This document shows, piece by piece, positions 7,564-17,587 of a stretch of 64,000 bases of DNA (within the stretch, counting starts at the first letter, position 1; each line of letters opens with the position of its first letter). The stretch lies in the NCBI RefSeq assembly GCF_009617895.1, contig NZ_BLAW01000001.1, forward strand, positions 425,001 to 489,000, read 5' to 3'. The translations under genes were made by a program, and so were the position numbers. Under the pieces are notes generated by a model. That model ran no database searches. It had not been told where the DNA came from and saw only the letters and a program-made list of their open reading frames with translations. The DNA is from Prolixibacter sp. SD074. Lineage in GTDB: Bacteria > Bacteroidota > Bacteroidia > Bacteroidales > Prolixibacteraceae.

Positions 7564-9483
7564 ATGAAACTATACGAAACATTAGAGCAACAACTAAAGA
7601 AAGAGCCCAACTTTGTGACAGACAACGGAGAACTGAAAAAATGGGTGGTGCTGAACAAAGCACAGAACTTTGACGAAGAACTGATTGGACTGTTGTTAGA
7701 CAATGCAGACCTGAAAGAAAAGTTTTTTGTAAACGTGAAAGGCACTTTGGTTTTCAACCAAAACCTGTTTGTGCAGTTTCTAGAGCAGAAAAACTACCTG
7801 AACGATAGCTACACCCAATACAAAAACAAGGTTGGACTTACCATTGACGACAAATACTTAAAACAACGCAACGAAGTGGCTTTGGTATGGCCATTTAAGG
7901 ACTGCATTTTGGAAGGCGGACAAAGCCGTGATGAAGACGAACGAGAGGAAATTTTTTTCAATGAAATTTTGGCACAAGACGAAATTACCCAACTCCTAGA
8001 ACCAAAGGTTTTGACAAATGCCAAACGCATTGACAAAGACGGAGACAAACTACTTGACCAATTTAAACGAAACGAGAACGGCACGATAACCGACAACCTG
8101 ATTATAAAAGGAAACAACCTTTTAGCCTTGCACACTCTAAAAAAAGAATTTGCAGGAAAAGTAAAACTGATTTACATAGACCCACCATATAATACAGGTG
8201 GATTAGGAGATACTTTTACTTACAATAATAGTTTTAAGCGTTCAACTTGGCTAACCTTTATGTATAATAGGTTAATAGCTGCAAAAGACTTATTGAGAAA
8301 AGATGGTGTATTGATAGTAGCAATTGATGAAAATGAACAACCTCATTTGGGCGTAATGCTTAAAGAGTTTTTCAAAGATTATGAAGTGCATTGCATAACA
8401 ATTGTTCATAATCCAAGGGGTGTTCAAGGGACAAATTTCTCATATACACACGAATACGCATTTTTTGTTGTCCCAAAAGGAAAGAAATTAATTGGAAATA
8501 GAATAATTGACGAAAGCGAAATTGACTTTTCCAATTTAAGAAATTGGGGTGGTGAGAGTTTAAGAAGTGATGCAAAAAATTGTTTCTATCCAATTGTTGT
8601 TGACCCAAAGACTTCAGAAATAATTGAATTTGGTGAAGTATGTGAAGATGATTTTCACCCAAGTAAAAGAGAAATTATCAAAGACGGTAAGGTTTATATT
8701 TATCCAATAGATAATGATAATATTGAAAGAAAGTGGAGATATGCGAGACAATCCGTTGAAGAAATAAAAGACCTACTTCGAGCAAGAAAAAAAAGTGGCC
8801 AATGGGATGTTGAAATCGGTAAAAATTTTGGGCAATACAAAACTGTTTGGATTGACCCTAAATATGATGCTAATGAGTATGGGACAAAAATTGTTAGTAG
8901 ATTAGTTCCAGAAAATAAATTTAGTTTTCCGAAATCATTATACAATGTAAAAGATTGTGTTTATGCCGTTGTTGGTAACGATAAAGATGCTATTGTTTTG
9001 GATTATCACGCAGGCAGTGGTACAACTGCACACGCAGTTTTAGAATTAAACAAGGAAGATGGTGGAAATCGCAAATTCATTATGTGTGAGCAAATGGACT
9101 ATGTTGAAACTGTAACTTCAAAACGCGTTCAGAGAGTGATTGAGCAAAATGGTTCAGATGAATTTATCTATCTCGAACTCAAAAAATACAATCAAACTTT
9201 CATTGAGCAGATTGAAGAAGCCAAAGACACTGAAGCACTTTTACAGGTTTGGGAACAGATGAAAGCAAAAAGCTTCTTGAATTACAATGTGGATATAAAG
9301 AAGCAAGATGAGCATTTGGAAGAGTTTAAAGCCTTGAGCCTTGCCGAGCAAAAACAACACCTTTGCGAGCTATTAGACAAAAACCAATTGTATGTAAATC
9401 TTTCTTCGCTTAATGATGCCGACTTTACTTGCACCGCAGAAGAAAAGAAAGTAACCCAAAATTTTTACCAAATTAAGAAGTAA
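7564..9483 (+). CDS. mod: type III restriction-modification methyltransferase (Mod)
   Basis: DNA adenine (N6) methyltransferase and specificity subunit of a type III RM system; modifies one strand of a short asymmetric site and is required for cleavage by Res. The 639-residue protein has beta-class order: catalytic DPPYNTGG at residues 206-212, then the SAM-binding motif as LDYHAGSGTT near 480. The region between them is presumably the target recognition domain. Start ATG follows TTTGATATAA with A-rich leader. The res gene follows after 4 bp, so both are one operon. The operon is enclosed in cassette 1 and is AT-rich compared with the core genes. Confidence 0.95.
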   Translation: MKLYETLEQQLKKEPNFVTDNGELKKWVVLNKAQNFDEELIGLLLDNADLKEKFFVNVKGTLVFNQNLFVQFLEQKNYLNDSYTQYKNKVGLTIDDKYLKQRNEVALVWPFKDCILEGGQSRDEDEREEIFFNEILAQDEITQLLEPKVLTNAKRIDKDGDKLLDQFKRNENGTITDNLIIKGNNLLALHTLKKEFAGKVKLIYIDPPYNTGGLGDTFTYNNSFKRSTWLTFMYNRLIAAKDLLRKDGVLIVAIDENEQPHLGVMLKEFFKDYEVHCITIVHNPRGVQGTNFSYTHEYAFFVVPKGKKLIGNRIIDESEIDFSNLRNWGGESLRSDAKNCFYPIVVDPKTSEIIEFGEVCEDDFHPSKREIIKDGKVYIYPIDNDNIERKWRYARQSVEEIKDLLRARKKSGQWDVEIGKNFGQYKTVWIDPKYDANEYGTKIVSRLVPENKFSFPKSLYNVKDCVYAVVGNDKDAIVLDYHAGSGTTAHAVLELNKEDGGNRKFIMCEQMDYVETVTSKRVQRVIEQNGSDEFIYLELKKYNQTFIEQIEEAKDTEALLQVWEQMKAKSFLNYNVDIKKQDEHLEEFKALSLAEQKQHLCELLDKNQLYVNLSSLNDADFTCTAEEKKVTQNFYQIKK

Positions 9484-9487
9484 TCGA

Positions 9488-12046
9488 ATGGCGTTTTTAT
9501 ATGACACATTGTTACAGGAATTTGGTAAAAGAGCTATTGCACAAGTTACCGTTCCTAATCACATAACCGACAATTTAAAGCCCGGATTTGGTCAGCGACC
9601 TTATCAGATTGAATCTTTTCAGCGTTTTATTCTTTGCGATTCAGAAGATTTTGAAGGCAAACCCAAAAGACCCTTTCACTTGCTTTACAATATGGCAACA
9701 GGAAGCGGAAAAACTTTGATAATGGCAGGTTTGATGTTGCACCTTTACCAAAAAGGCTATCGCAACTTTTTGTTTTTTGTAAACAGCAACAATATCATTC
9801 AGAAAACCAAAGACAATTTCCTCAATCCGCAGGCTTCAAAATACTTGTTCAACGACAAAATTGTGATTGACGGAAAAGAAGTGCTAATCAAAGAGATTGA
9901 CAACTTTGAAGAAGCCGACAATCAGAATATCAATTTGAAGTTTACCACCATTCAACAGCTTCACATTGACCTGAACAACACCAAAGAAAACAGCGTAACC
10001 TACGAAGATTTTAAAGACAAAAAATTGGTTTTAATTGCTGACGAAGCTCACCACTTGGTAGCAGGAACAAAATCGGGCAATCTGTTTGGCAGTTGGGAAG
10101 ACACCGTAAAGAAAATTCACGATTCCAATTTTGAAAATATCTTATTGGAGTATACGGCAACCATTGATACCGAAACAGCGGAATTGGTAAAACACTATCA
10201 AGACAAAGTTATTTTCAAATACGACCTTGCCGAGTTTCGTAAAGACAAGTATTCCAAAGAAATCAATCTTATTCGTTCCTTGTATGACGAGAAGGATAGA
10301 ATCATTCAGGCTTTGATTTTGAATATGTATCGTCAGGAATTGGCAACTTCAAACAATATCAATTTGAAGCCTGTAATTCTATTTAAAGCCAAAAAGACAA
10401 TCAAGGAATCAGAGCAGAACAAAGAGAACTTTCACAAACTGATTGACGATTTTTCGGTGTCAATGGTAGAGAAAATTCAAAAGACTTCTACTGTTCCAAT
10501 CGTTCAAAAGGCTTTCCGATTTTTTGAAGCCAAAGGCATTTCAGCCAACGAAATAGTAAAACGTATTCAAACCAATTTCAGATTTGAAAATTGCTTGAGT
10601 GCCAATAATGACGCAGAAGCCGAACAAAACCAAATATTGCTCAATACATTAGAAGATGAAAACAATCCAATCCGTGCCATTTTTGCCGTTCAAAAGCTGA
10701 ACGAAGGTTGGGACGTTTTGAATTTGTTTGACATTGTTCGCCTTTATGAAGACCGAGACGGCAAAGACGGAAAGCCAGGCAAAACGACACTTTCAGAAGC
10801 CCAATTAATTGGACGTGGTGCAAGGTATTATCCGTTTGCTTTAGAAGAAGGGCAAGACAAGTTTACCCGAAAATTTGATGATGAAATTTCCAACGACTTG
10901 AAAACATTGGAAGAATTGTATTATCACACCAAAGAAGATAGTCGTTACATTTCGGAATTGAAGAAAGCTCTTGTTGATTCGGGTATTTATGAAGATGATG
11001 CTAATTTGGTTCAACTTAATTTGTTTTTAAAACCTGAATTTAAGAAAACAGATTTTTACAAAGACGGACACGTTTTCTTCAATAAGAAAGTGCCAAAGAG
11101 TTTTGACAACATAAAATCGTTTGCCGATTTAGGAGTTAAGAAAACTAACTACCGACACACTTTATCTTCGGGAGTTGGCAGAATGTCAAGTGCCTTTTTT
11201 GAAATGGAGCCGACACAATCAAATGATGAAGTAATTAAAACCAAAGATGTAAAGCTGACTGAAATTCCGAAAAACACAATCCGTTTTGCATTAAGCCAAA
11301 ACCCATTTTTCTATTTCGACAGTTTATCACATTACTTTCCAAGTGTTGGTTCACTTTCCAATTTCATTGACAGCACAGACTTTTTAGCAGGTTTAGAAAT
11401 TACTTTTAGCGGAACAACCAAACGACTGAAAGAAATTAGCCATTTCGACTATTTGCAAGCCTTAAACGGACTTCTGCAAATCATTGAAGCAGACATAAAG
11501 AGCAACTCGACAGAATATGAAGGTTCAGACTATATCAAAGAACCAATTCATAAAGTTTTCAAAGACAAAGAAATTAAAGTTTACAAAGACAGCGAAAGAG
11601 CAGACGGACAGGAAACTTTAGTAGCCAACGAGCCTTGGTATGTTTACAATGCTAACTACGGAACAAGTGAAGAAAAGAAATTTGTAGAACTGTTTTCCAG
11701 ACGATTTGAAGGACTGAATCAGAAGTTTGAAAACATTTACCTAATCCGAAACGAAAGAGAAATTAAAATCTTCGACAAACTCGGACGAGCCTTTGAACCA
11801 GACTTTTTATTATTCTGCAAGCAACGTAACGGAGCACAAATGACTTTTCAAGTCTTCATAGAACCTAAAGGAGAGCATTTAAAAGGCCACGACAAATGGA
11901 AAGAAGACTTTTTAAATGAAATCAGAGCAGAACAAAAGACAATCAAAATCCACACGGACACTTATTTGATAACAGCCGTACCATTCTACAATTACAACAG
12001 CGAAAACGAATTTAAGACGACATTAGAAAATACTTTAAACGAATAG
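9488..12046 (+). CDS. res: type III restriction endonuclease (Res)
   Basis: ATP-dependent helicase-nuclease subunit partnering Mod; cleaves when two inversely oriented unmethylated sites communicate. The 852-residue protein shows Walker A MATGSGKT at 69-76, DEAH box at 185-188, the later helicase motif region with LIGRGARYYPF, and a C-terminal PD-(D/E)XK nuclease (EPDFLLF ... FIEPKGEH). No frameshift or missing motif seen, so the system looks functional. Coupled to mod by a 4-bp gap. Confidence 0.95.
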   Translation: MAFLYDTLLQEFGKRAIAQVTVPNHITDNLKPGFGQRPYQIESFQRFILCDSEDFEGKPKRPFHLLYNMATGSGKTLIMAGLMLHLYQKGYRNFLFFVNSNNIIQKTKDNFLNPQASKYLFNDKIVIDGKEVLIKEIDNFEEADNQNINLKFTTIQQLHIDLNNTKENSVTYEDFKDKKLVLIADEAHHLVAGTKSGNLFGSWEDTVKKIHDSNFENILLEYTATIDTETAELVKHYQDKVIFKYDLAEFRKDKYSKEINLIRSLYDEKDRIIQALILNMYRQELATSNNINLKPVILFKAKKTIKESEQNKENFHKLIDDFSVSMVEKIQKTSTVPIVQKAFRFFEAKGISANEIVKRIQTNFRFENCLSANNDAEAEQNQILLNTLEDENNPIRAIFAVQKLNEGWDVLNLFDIVRLYEDRDGKDGKPGKTTLSEAQLIGRGARYYPFALEEGQDKFTRKFDDEISNDLKTLEELYYHTKEDSRYISELKKALVDSGIYEDDANLVQLNLFLKPEFKKTDFYKDGHVFFNKKVPKSFDNIKSFADLGVKKTNYRHTLSSGVGRMSSAFFEMEPTQSNDEVIKTKDVKLTEIPKNTIRFALSQNPFFYFDSLSHYFPSVGSLSNFIDSTDFLAGLEITFSGTTKRLKEISHFDYLQALNGLLQIIEADIKSNSTEYEGSDYIKEPIHKVFKDKEIKVYKDSERADGQETLVANEPWYVYNANYGTSEEKKFVELFSRRFEGLNQKFENIYLIRNEREIKIFDKLGRAFEPDFLLFCKQRNGAQMTFQVFIEPKGEHLKGHDKWKEDFLNEIRAEQKTIKIHTDTYLITAVPFYNYNSENEFKTTLENTLNE

Positions 12047-12069
12047 GAATGCCAACGCTAAACAGCCAC

Positions 12070-12142
12070 ACACATTGCCAAGTCGCACCAGCCGACCCTC
12101 AAGCCAAAACTTGGCAAAGAGAGTGTCTGTTCCTAACGCACG
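12070..12142 (+). repeat. CACATT(T)G...CAAAGAG hairpin repeat, copy 2 (downstream of type III RM)
   Basis: Same family as 7381-7451, in the same orientation. The stem has changed on both sides: TTGCCAAG / CTTGGCAA. The loop retains CGCAC-AGCCGAC-CAAGCC and the end is CTAACGCAC. The compensatory stem changes indicate selection on the folded form. Confidence 0.65.
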
Positions 12143-12239
12143 GACAAGAAGACAATGCAGCAAAAATGAAAGAAAATTAACGAGAAAAATGAACAACGAA
12201 ACGCTAACATTTTAGGAATTAAGGCACAGTTGGGCCCTG

Positions 12240-12278
12240 AAAAAAGGCAGTAGGTTTGCATACTTACTGCCTTTTTTT
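12240..12278. terminator. oriIS hairpin of the IS91-family element (representative copy)
   Basis: AAAAAA-GGCAGTA...TACTGCC-TTTTTTT: a hairpin with A and T runs on either side, present in every copy that retains this end. It probably belongs to the oriIS structure and would also terminate transcription in both directions between cassettes. Confidence 0.7.
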
Positions 12279-12569
12279 AGGGTAACAGCGCTCAAAATGC
12301 GCGCTCAATTGTGTTTTAATTCGTGTTGGGCTTAACCGTTGCTGTTCAAAGCTATACACTATGGGGATTGAATGGTTTTCCTGCATCCTTTCCGTTGTTT
12401 TTCTGCTGCCGGTTTTGCTATTTTACCTGTTTTGGGGCCGGGACCCGGATATTGGGCACGTTTTTCGTTTCCCACCGGACATACTTTTCCCGTTCAGCCA
12501 AAAACAGGGAATTTTTAGCCGGTAAACCGGTTGTGCAATTTTTTCAAAGAACGATTTGCAGGGTAGGCA

Positions 12570-13778
12570 CTATCCGGGTTCCCACGGAACATCTTTCACC
12601 AAACCGGCAAAACGCAGCCTTCCTTTTTTACATACCGGGCAGTTGGGCTGCCGGAAGTTTTGGATACATTCCAGGATTTCAGTCCACACCGTATCCTGTC
12701 TTTCCCAAACCTGGCCGCCATCTTCCAGTGCCTCTTCTTTCCGGTTTTCGACCTCTTGTGCCAGCAGTTGTTTTGCCGCCAGGATGTTTTGTTTACGGTA
12801 ACGGCTCGATAAAATTCCATAGTACCGCACTTTAAAAAAGCCCTTTGGCAAAATGTGCAACAAAAACCGGCGGATAAACTCATCCACATCCAGTTTCATT
12901 TCCCTGAACCTGCCTGTACGGTAATCTTTCCACGAAAATCGCACTTTGCCATTCTTCACTTCCAAAATCCGCCGGTCGGTAATGGCAATACGAAACACGT
13001 AACGCGAAAGGTATTCCAGTATTTTTTCAGGATTGCCCATGGGTGCCTGCGCATTCACCACCCAGTCCTTTTTGTATAAAGGCGTGAGGAAGCGGTTAAA
13101 CTGCACAGGCCCTTTTATGCCTGCCAGTTTGCCGTGAAAATCGAGTTCCCCTTTTTCTTTGGCTTGTTTTAGCAAATACAGAAACTTTCCCCTGAACTTT
13201 TTTGCCAATATCTTGCCTGCGATGAAAAAGTTGTTTTTGGCCGGTACATGCACCCAGTGTTCGCGGTCGAAGCCCAGGCCCCCTGCGGGCATGATGCAAT
13301 GCAGGTGTGGGTGTTCCTTCATGTTCTGCCCCCAGGTATGGAGTACGGTAACCAGGCCAATATCAGCGCCCAGGTGCTTTACGTCACGGGTAAGTTCGAG
13401 CAGGGTTTGTGAAACAGCTTTAAATAATAAACCATACATCGCCTTCTTATTTTGCAGGCAAAGCGGGTTTAACTCATGCGGCAGGGTGAACACCAAATGG
13501 TAATACCCCACCGGGAGAAGTTCTTTCATCCGTTTGTCCAGCCATTCCAGTTTTTCTTTTTGCTGGCACACAGGGCAGTGGCGGTTGCGGCAGGAGTTAT
13601 AAGATTTCTCTGTATAGCTGCAATGGTCGCATTTCTCGAAATGGCTTCCAAGGCCCCCGGTGCGGCACGCCGACAGCAGGTGGATTAAGCTCTGCTGCTC
13701 TTTTGTTACCTTGTTTTGGCTGATGTAGTTTCCCCCGTATTCACGCAGTAAACTTCCTACAGTTATTTGTTCCTGCAT
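12570..13778 (-). CDS. IS91-family HUH transposase, copy A
   Basis: Rolling-circle single-strand transposase. I take ATG at 13778 ([11 protein letters not shown]), giving 402 residues; the open frame reaches further upstream but only antisense-like sequence inside the recombinase gene, which it overlaps by 16 bp (ATG...TAA). Visible: N-terminal zinc-binding domain (Cys38, 50, 53, 63, 68, 71), the metal-binding HPHLH (His156-160) and the Y2-type pair in EYLSRY (Tyr256, Tyr260), followed by a basic C-terminus with a CPVC motif. Copy A is marked by KEQQ at residues 26-29 and by an Ala in VVNAQAPMG where the other copies have Val. Confidence 0.93.
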   Translation of the reverse strand: MQEQITVGSLLREYGGNYISQNKVTKEQQSLIHLLSACRTGGLGSHFEKCDHCSYTEKSYNSCRNRHCPVCQQKEKLEWLDKRMKELLPVGYYHLVFTLPHELNPLCLQNKKAMYGLLFKAVSQTLLELTRDVKHLGADIGLVTVLHTWGQNMKEHPHLHCIMPAGGLGFDREHWVHVPAKNNFFIAGKILAKKFRGKFLYLLKQAKEKGELDFHGKLAGIKGPVQFNRFLTPLYKKDWVVNAQAPMGNPEKILEYLSRYVFRIAITDRRILEVKNGKVRFSWKDYRTGRFREMKLDVDEFIRRFLLHILPKGFFKVRYYGILSSRYRKQNILAAKQLLAQEVENRKEEALEDGGQVWERQDTVWTEILECIQNFRQPNCPVCKKGRLRFAGLVKDVPWEPG

Positions 13779-14628
13779 AGCCCCTCCAGTCCTTCCAGCG
13801 TGTCCAGCGGGTTTACCACCTGGCTTGTGTTGAGTTGCTGCACGTGGAGGTATTTGAGCGTGTTGCTTAAATCGGAATGCCCCATCAGGCGCTGTATGGC
13901 CAGAATGTTGGTGCCCTGTTCGAGGTGGTGCGTGGCAAAACAATGCCGGAAAGTGTGTGGCGTGTAAGGCTTTTTAACCTGTGGCGTGCGGTGCCGTGCA
14001 TTAATACAAATAGTCCGTACTGCTGTAATGCCCAGGTGGGTACCTTTTCCTCCCGCGCCTTCAAAAAGGTAATGCTGCGGCTTGTACTTTTTGTAATAAT
14101 CCCTTAAAACAGAAAGTAAAACCGGCGATAGCGGCACTTTACGTTGTTTCAGCCCTTTGCCTTCCTGGATGTTTACCTGCATCCGTCGGCTGTCAATGTC
14201 GGTAAGTTTGATGTTTACACTCTCTGATACCCTGGCCCCGGTGGAATAAATGAGCATGATGATAGCGCGGTGCTTGAAGTTGTCAATAGCCCCGAGTACA
14301 TCGCTCACTTCGTCTTTTGATAAAACCAGCGGGAGTGTTTTGGCAACCTTTGGCGTTGGAAGGTATTCTTTTGCCCACTCCTTATGGTAAATATTTGTAA
14401 AGAGGAACCGAAGGGCGTAGTAGCCCATTTTTACACTGCCCGGTTTGTGGTTCCCATCGGTGAGCATACTTTGAAAATAGGCCCTGAGTTCTTCTACTCC
14501 CGTGTGTTCCGGGTCTTTTTTGCAAAAGTTACTGTAATCGGCAATGTGCCACCAGTAACTTTTACGGGTCCTTTCACTTAAATTGCGTAAAACCGCTTCC
14601 TGTTCAAAGCTTTTTTTAAATTTGTCAT
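13763..14628 (-). CDS. tyrosine recombinase of the IS91-family element, copy A (frameshift candidate)
   Basis: Accessory phage-integrase-type recombinase upstream of the transposase. The frame from the internal ATG at 14467 codes 234 residues with the catalytic set GARVSESV, HTFRHCF, MGHSD and the Tyr in KYLHV. The core-binding N-terminus (EQEAVLRNLSERTRKSYWWH...) lies upstream in the same frame but has no ATG. The nearest ATG (14628; MTNLKK) is in another frame and meets it after a -1 shift on seven adenines (14617-14611). All seven copies retaining this end keep exactly seven. Either programmed slippage or internal initiation. Confidence 0.75.
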
Positions 14629-15078
14629 AATAATTAATTTTAAATGATTAAATGCCTCAAAGATACTGGTTTTCGGTGGCCTGTAAAACCACCGAACGCC
14701 AGTGAGGTTAAGTTCAACATTTTAGGAATTAAGGCACAGTTGGGCCCTGAAAAAAGGCAGTAGGTTTGCATACTTACTGCCTTTTTTTTGGGTAACTGCG
14801 CTCAAAATGCACGCCCAATTGTGTTTTAATTCGTGTTGGGCTTAACCGTTGCTGTTCAAAGCTATACACTATGGGGATTGAATGGTTTTTCTGCATCCTT
14901 TCCGTTGTTTTTCTGCCGCCGGTTTTGCTATTTTACCTGTTTTGGGGCCGGGACCCGGATATTGGGCACGTTTTTCGTTTCCACACCGGACATACTTTTC
15001 CCGTTCAGCCAAAAACAGGGAATTTTTAGCCGGTAAACCGGTTGTGCAATTTTTCAAAGAACGATTTGCAGAGTATCA

Positions 15079-16287
15079 CTATCCGGGTTCCCACGGAACA
15101 TCTTTCACCAAACCGGCAAAACGCAGCCTTCCTTTTTTACATACCGGGCAGTTGGGCTGCCGGAAGTTTTGGATACATTCCAGGATTTCAGTCCACACCG
15201 TATCCTGTCTTTCCCAAACCTGGCCGCCATCTTCCAGTGCCTCTTCTTTCCGGTTTTCGACCTCTTGTGCCAGCAGTTGTTTTGCCGCCAGGATGTTTTG
15301 TTTACGGTAACGGCTCGATAAAATTCCATAGTACCGCACTTTAAAAAAGCCCTTTGGCAAAATGTGCAACAAAAACCGGCGGATAAACTCATCCACATCC
15401 AGTTTCATTTCCCTGAACCTGCCTGTACGGTAATCTTTCCACGAAAAACGCACTTTCCCGTCTTTCACTTCAATAATACGCCGGTCGGTAATGGCAATAC
15501 GAAACACGTAACGCGAAAGGTATTCCAGTATTTTTTCAGGATTGCCCATGGGTGCCTGCACATTCACCACCCAGTCCTTTTTGTATAAAGGCGTGAGGAA
15601 GCGGTTAAACTGCACAGGCCCTTTTATGCCTGCCAGTTTGCCGTGAAAATCGAGTTCCCCTTTTTCTTTGGCTTGTTTTAGCAAATACAGAAACTTTCCC
15701 CTGAACTTTTTTGCCAATATCTTGCCTGCGATGAAAAAGTTGTTTTTGGCCGGTACATGCACCCAGTGTTCGCGGTCGAAGCTGAGGCCGCCCGCCGGCA
15801 TAATACAATGCAGGTGTGGGTGTTCCTTCATGTTCTGCCCCCAGGTATGGAGTACGGTAACCAGGCCAATATCAGCGCCCAGGTGCTTTACGTCACGGGT
15901 AAGTTCGAGCAGGGTTTGTGAAACAGCTTTAAATAATAAACCATACATCGCCTTCTTATTTTGCAGGCAAAGCGGGTTTAACTCATGCGGCAGGGTGAAC
16001 ACCAAATGGTAATACCCCACCGGGAGAAGTTCTTTCATCCGTTTGTCCAGCCATTCCAGTTTTTCTTTTTGCTGGCACACAGGGCAGTGGCGGTTGCGGC
16101 AGGAGTTATAAGATTTCTCTGTATAGCTGCAATGGTCGCATTTCTCGAAATGGCTTCCAAGGCCCCCGGTGCGGCACGCCGACAGCAGGTGGATTAAGCT
16201 CTGCTGCCCTTTTGTTACCTTGTTTTGGCTGATGTAGTTTCCCCCGTATTCACGCAGTAAACTTCCTACAGTTATTTGTTCCTGCAT
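15079..16287 (-). CDS. IS91-family HUH transposase, copy B
   Basis: 402 residues from the ATG at 16287, all zinc ligands, HPHLH and EYLSRY present. Distinguishing residues: KGQQ, AGGLSFD and RRIIEVKDG, the last two shared with no other full copy; RRIIEVKDG also occurs in the degenerate copy at 53501. This suggests gene conversion between copies. Confidence 0.92.
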   Translation of the reverse strand: MQEQITVGSLLREYGGNYISQNKVTKGQQSLIHLLSACRTGGLGSHFEKCDHCSYTEKSYNSCRNRHCPVCQQKEKLEWLDKRMKELLPVGYYHLVFTLPHELNPLCLQNKKAMYGLLFKAVSQTLLELTRDVKHLGADIGLVTVLHTWGQNMKEHPHLHCIMPAGGLSFDREHWVHVPAKNNFFIAGKILAKKFRGKFLYLLKQAKEKGELDFHGKLAGIKGPVQFNRFLTPLYKKDWVVNVQAPMGNPEKILEYLSRYVFRIAITDRRIIEVKDGKVRFSWKDYRTGRFREMKLDVDEFIRRFLLHILPKGFFKVRYYGILSSRYRKQNILAAKQLLAQEVENRKEEALEDGGQVWERQDTVWTEILECIQNFRQPNCPVCKKGRLRFAGLVKDVPWEPG

Positions 16288-17137
16288 AGCCCCTCCAGTC
16301 CTTCCAGCGTGTCCAGCGGGTTTACCACCTGGCTTGTGTTGAGTTGCTGCACGTGGAGGTATTTGAGCGTGTTGCTTAAATCGGAATGCCCCATCAGGCG
16401 CTGTATGGCCAGGATGTTGGTGCCCTGTTCGAGGTGGTGCGTGGCAAAACAATGCCGGAAAGTGTGTGGCGTGTAAGGCTTTTTAACCTGTGGCGTGCGG
16501 TGCCGTGCATTAATACAAATAGTCCGTACTGCTGTAATGCCCAGGTGGGTACCTTTTCCTCCCGCGCCTTCAAAAAGGTAATGCTGCGGCTTGTACTTTT
16601 TGTAATAATCCCTTAAAACAGAAAGTAAAACCGGCGATAGCGGCACTTTACGTTGTTTCAGCCCTTTGCCTTCCTGGATGTTTACCTGCATCCGCCGGCT
16701 GTCAATGTCGGTAAGTTTGATGTTTACACTCTCTGATACCCTGGCCCCGGTGGAATAAATGAGCATGATGATAGCGCGGTGCTTGAAGTTGTCAATAGCC
16801 CCAAGTACATCGCTCACTTCGTCTTTTGATAAAACCAGCGGGAGTGTTTTGGCAACCTTTGGCGTTGGAAGGTATTCTTTTGCCCACTCCTTATGGTAAA
16901 TATTTGTAAAGAGGAACCGAAGGGCGTAGTAGCCCATTTTTACACTGCCCGGTTTGTGGTTCCCATCGGTGAGCATACTTTGAAAATAGGCCCTGAGTTC
17001 TTCTACTCCCGTGTGTTCCGGGTCTTTTTTGCAAAAGTTACTGTAATCGGCAATGTGCCACCAGTAACTTTTACGGGTCCTTTCACTTAAATTGCGTAAA
17101 ACCGCTTCCTGTTCAAAGCTTTTTTTAAATTTGTCAT
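16272..17137 (-). CDS. tyrosine recombinase of the IS91-family element, copy B (frameshift candidate)
   Basis: Same protein as in copy A; core frame from 16976, upstream ATG at 17137 joined through the same seven-adenine run. Confidence 0.75.
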
Positions 17138-17587
17138 AATAATTAATTTTAAATGATTAAATGCCTCAAAGATACTGGTTTTCGGTGGCCTGTAAAACCA
17201 CCGAACGCCAGTGAGGTTAAGTTCAACATTTTAGGAATTAAGGCACAGTTGGGCCCTGAAAAAAGGCAGTAGGTTTGCATACTTACTGCCTTTTTTTAGG
17301 GTAACAGCGCTCAAAATGCACGCCCAATTGTGTTTTAATTCGTGTTGGGCTTAACCGTTGCTGTTCAAAGCTATACACTATGGGGATTGAATGGTTTTTC
17401 TGCATCCTTTCCGTTGTTTTTCTGCCGCCGGTTTTGCTATTTTACCTGTTTTGGGGCCGGGACCCGGATATTGGGCACGTTTTTCGTTTCCACACCGGAC
17501 ATACTTTTCCCGTTCAGCCAAAAACCAAAAGTTTTAGCCGGTAAACCGGTTGTGCAATTTTTCAAAGAACGATTTGCAGGGTAGGCA

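Larger units (their letters stand above)
12209..14718 (-). mobile_element. IS91-family element, copy A (full length)
   Basis: 2510 bp, from ATTTTAGGAATTAAGG to GAGGTTAAGTTCAAC. It follows the R'' box CGCTAAC (12202-12208) that closes cassette 1, with no target duplication, as expected for rolling-circle transposition. The genes (tyrosine recombinase, then HUH transposase) are on the minus strand, so the left end is oriIS and the right end terIS; on the minus strand oriIS abuts GTT. First of three head-to-tail copies. Confidence 0.93.
14719..17227 (-). mobile_element. IS91-family element, copy B (full length)
   Basis: 2509 bp, starting directly after the GTTCAAC end of copy A; that terminus acted as the target. 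Same gene order and end sequences as copy A. The left region differs slightly (eight T in the terminator tract). Confidence 0.93.

Noticed and set aside
12323-12835. 170-codon plus-strand ORF at the oriIS end, repeated in other IS91 copies
   Set aside because: Antisense to the transposase end and to non-coding oriIS; its length changes between copies with small indels, so it is not under protein selection.
13779-13943. 55-residue N-terminal extension of the IS91 transposase
   Set aside because: It overlaps the recombinase gene in another frame and has no family resemblance; ATG 13778 with a 16-bp overlap is the better start.
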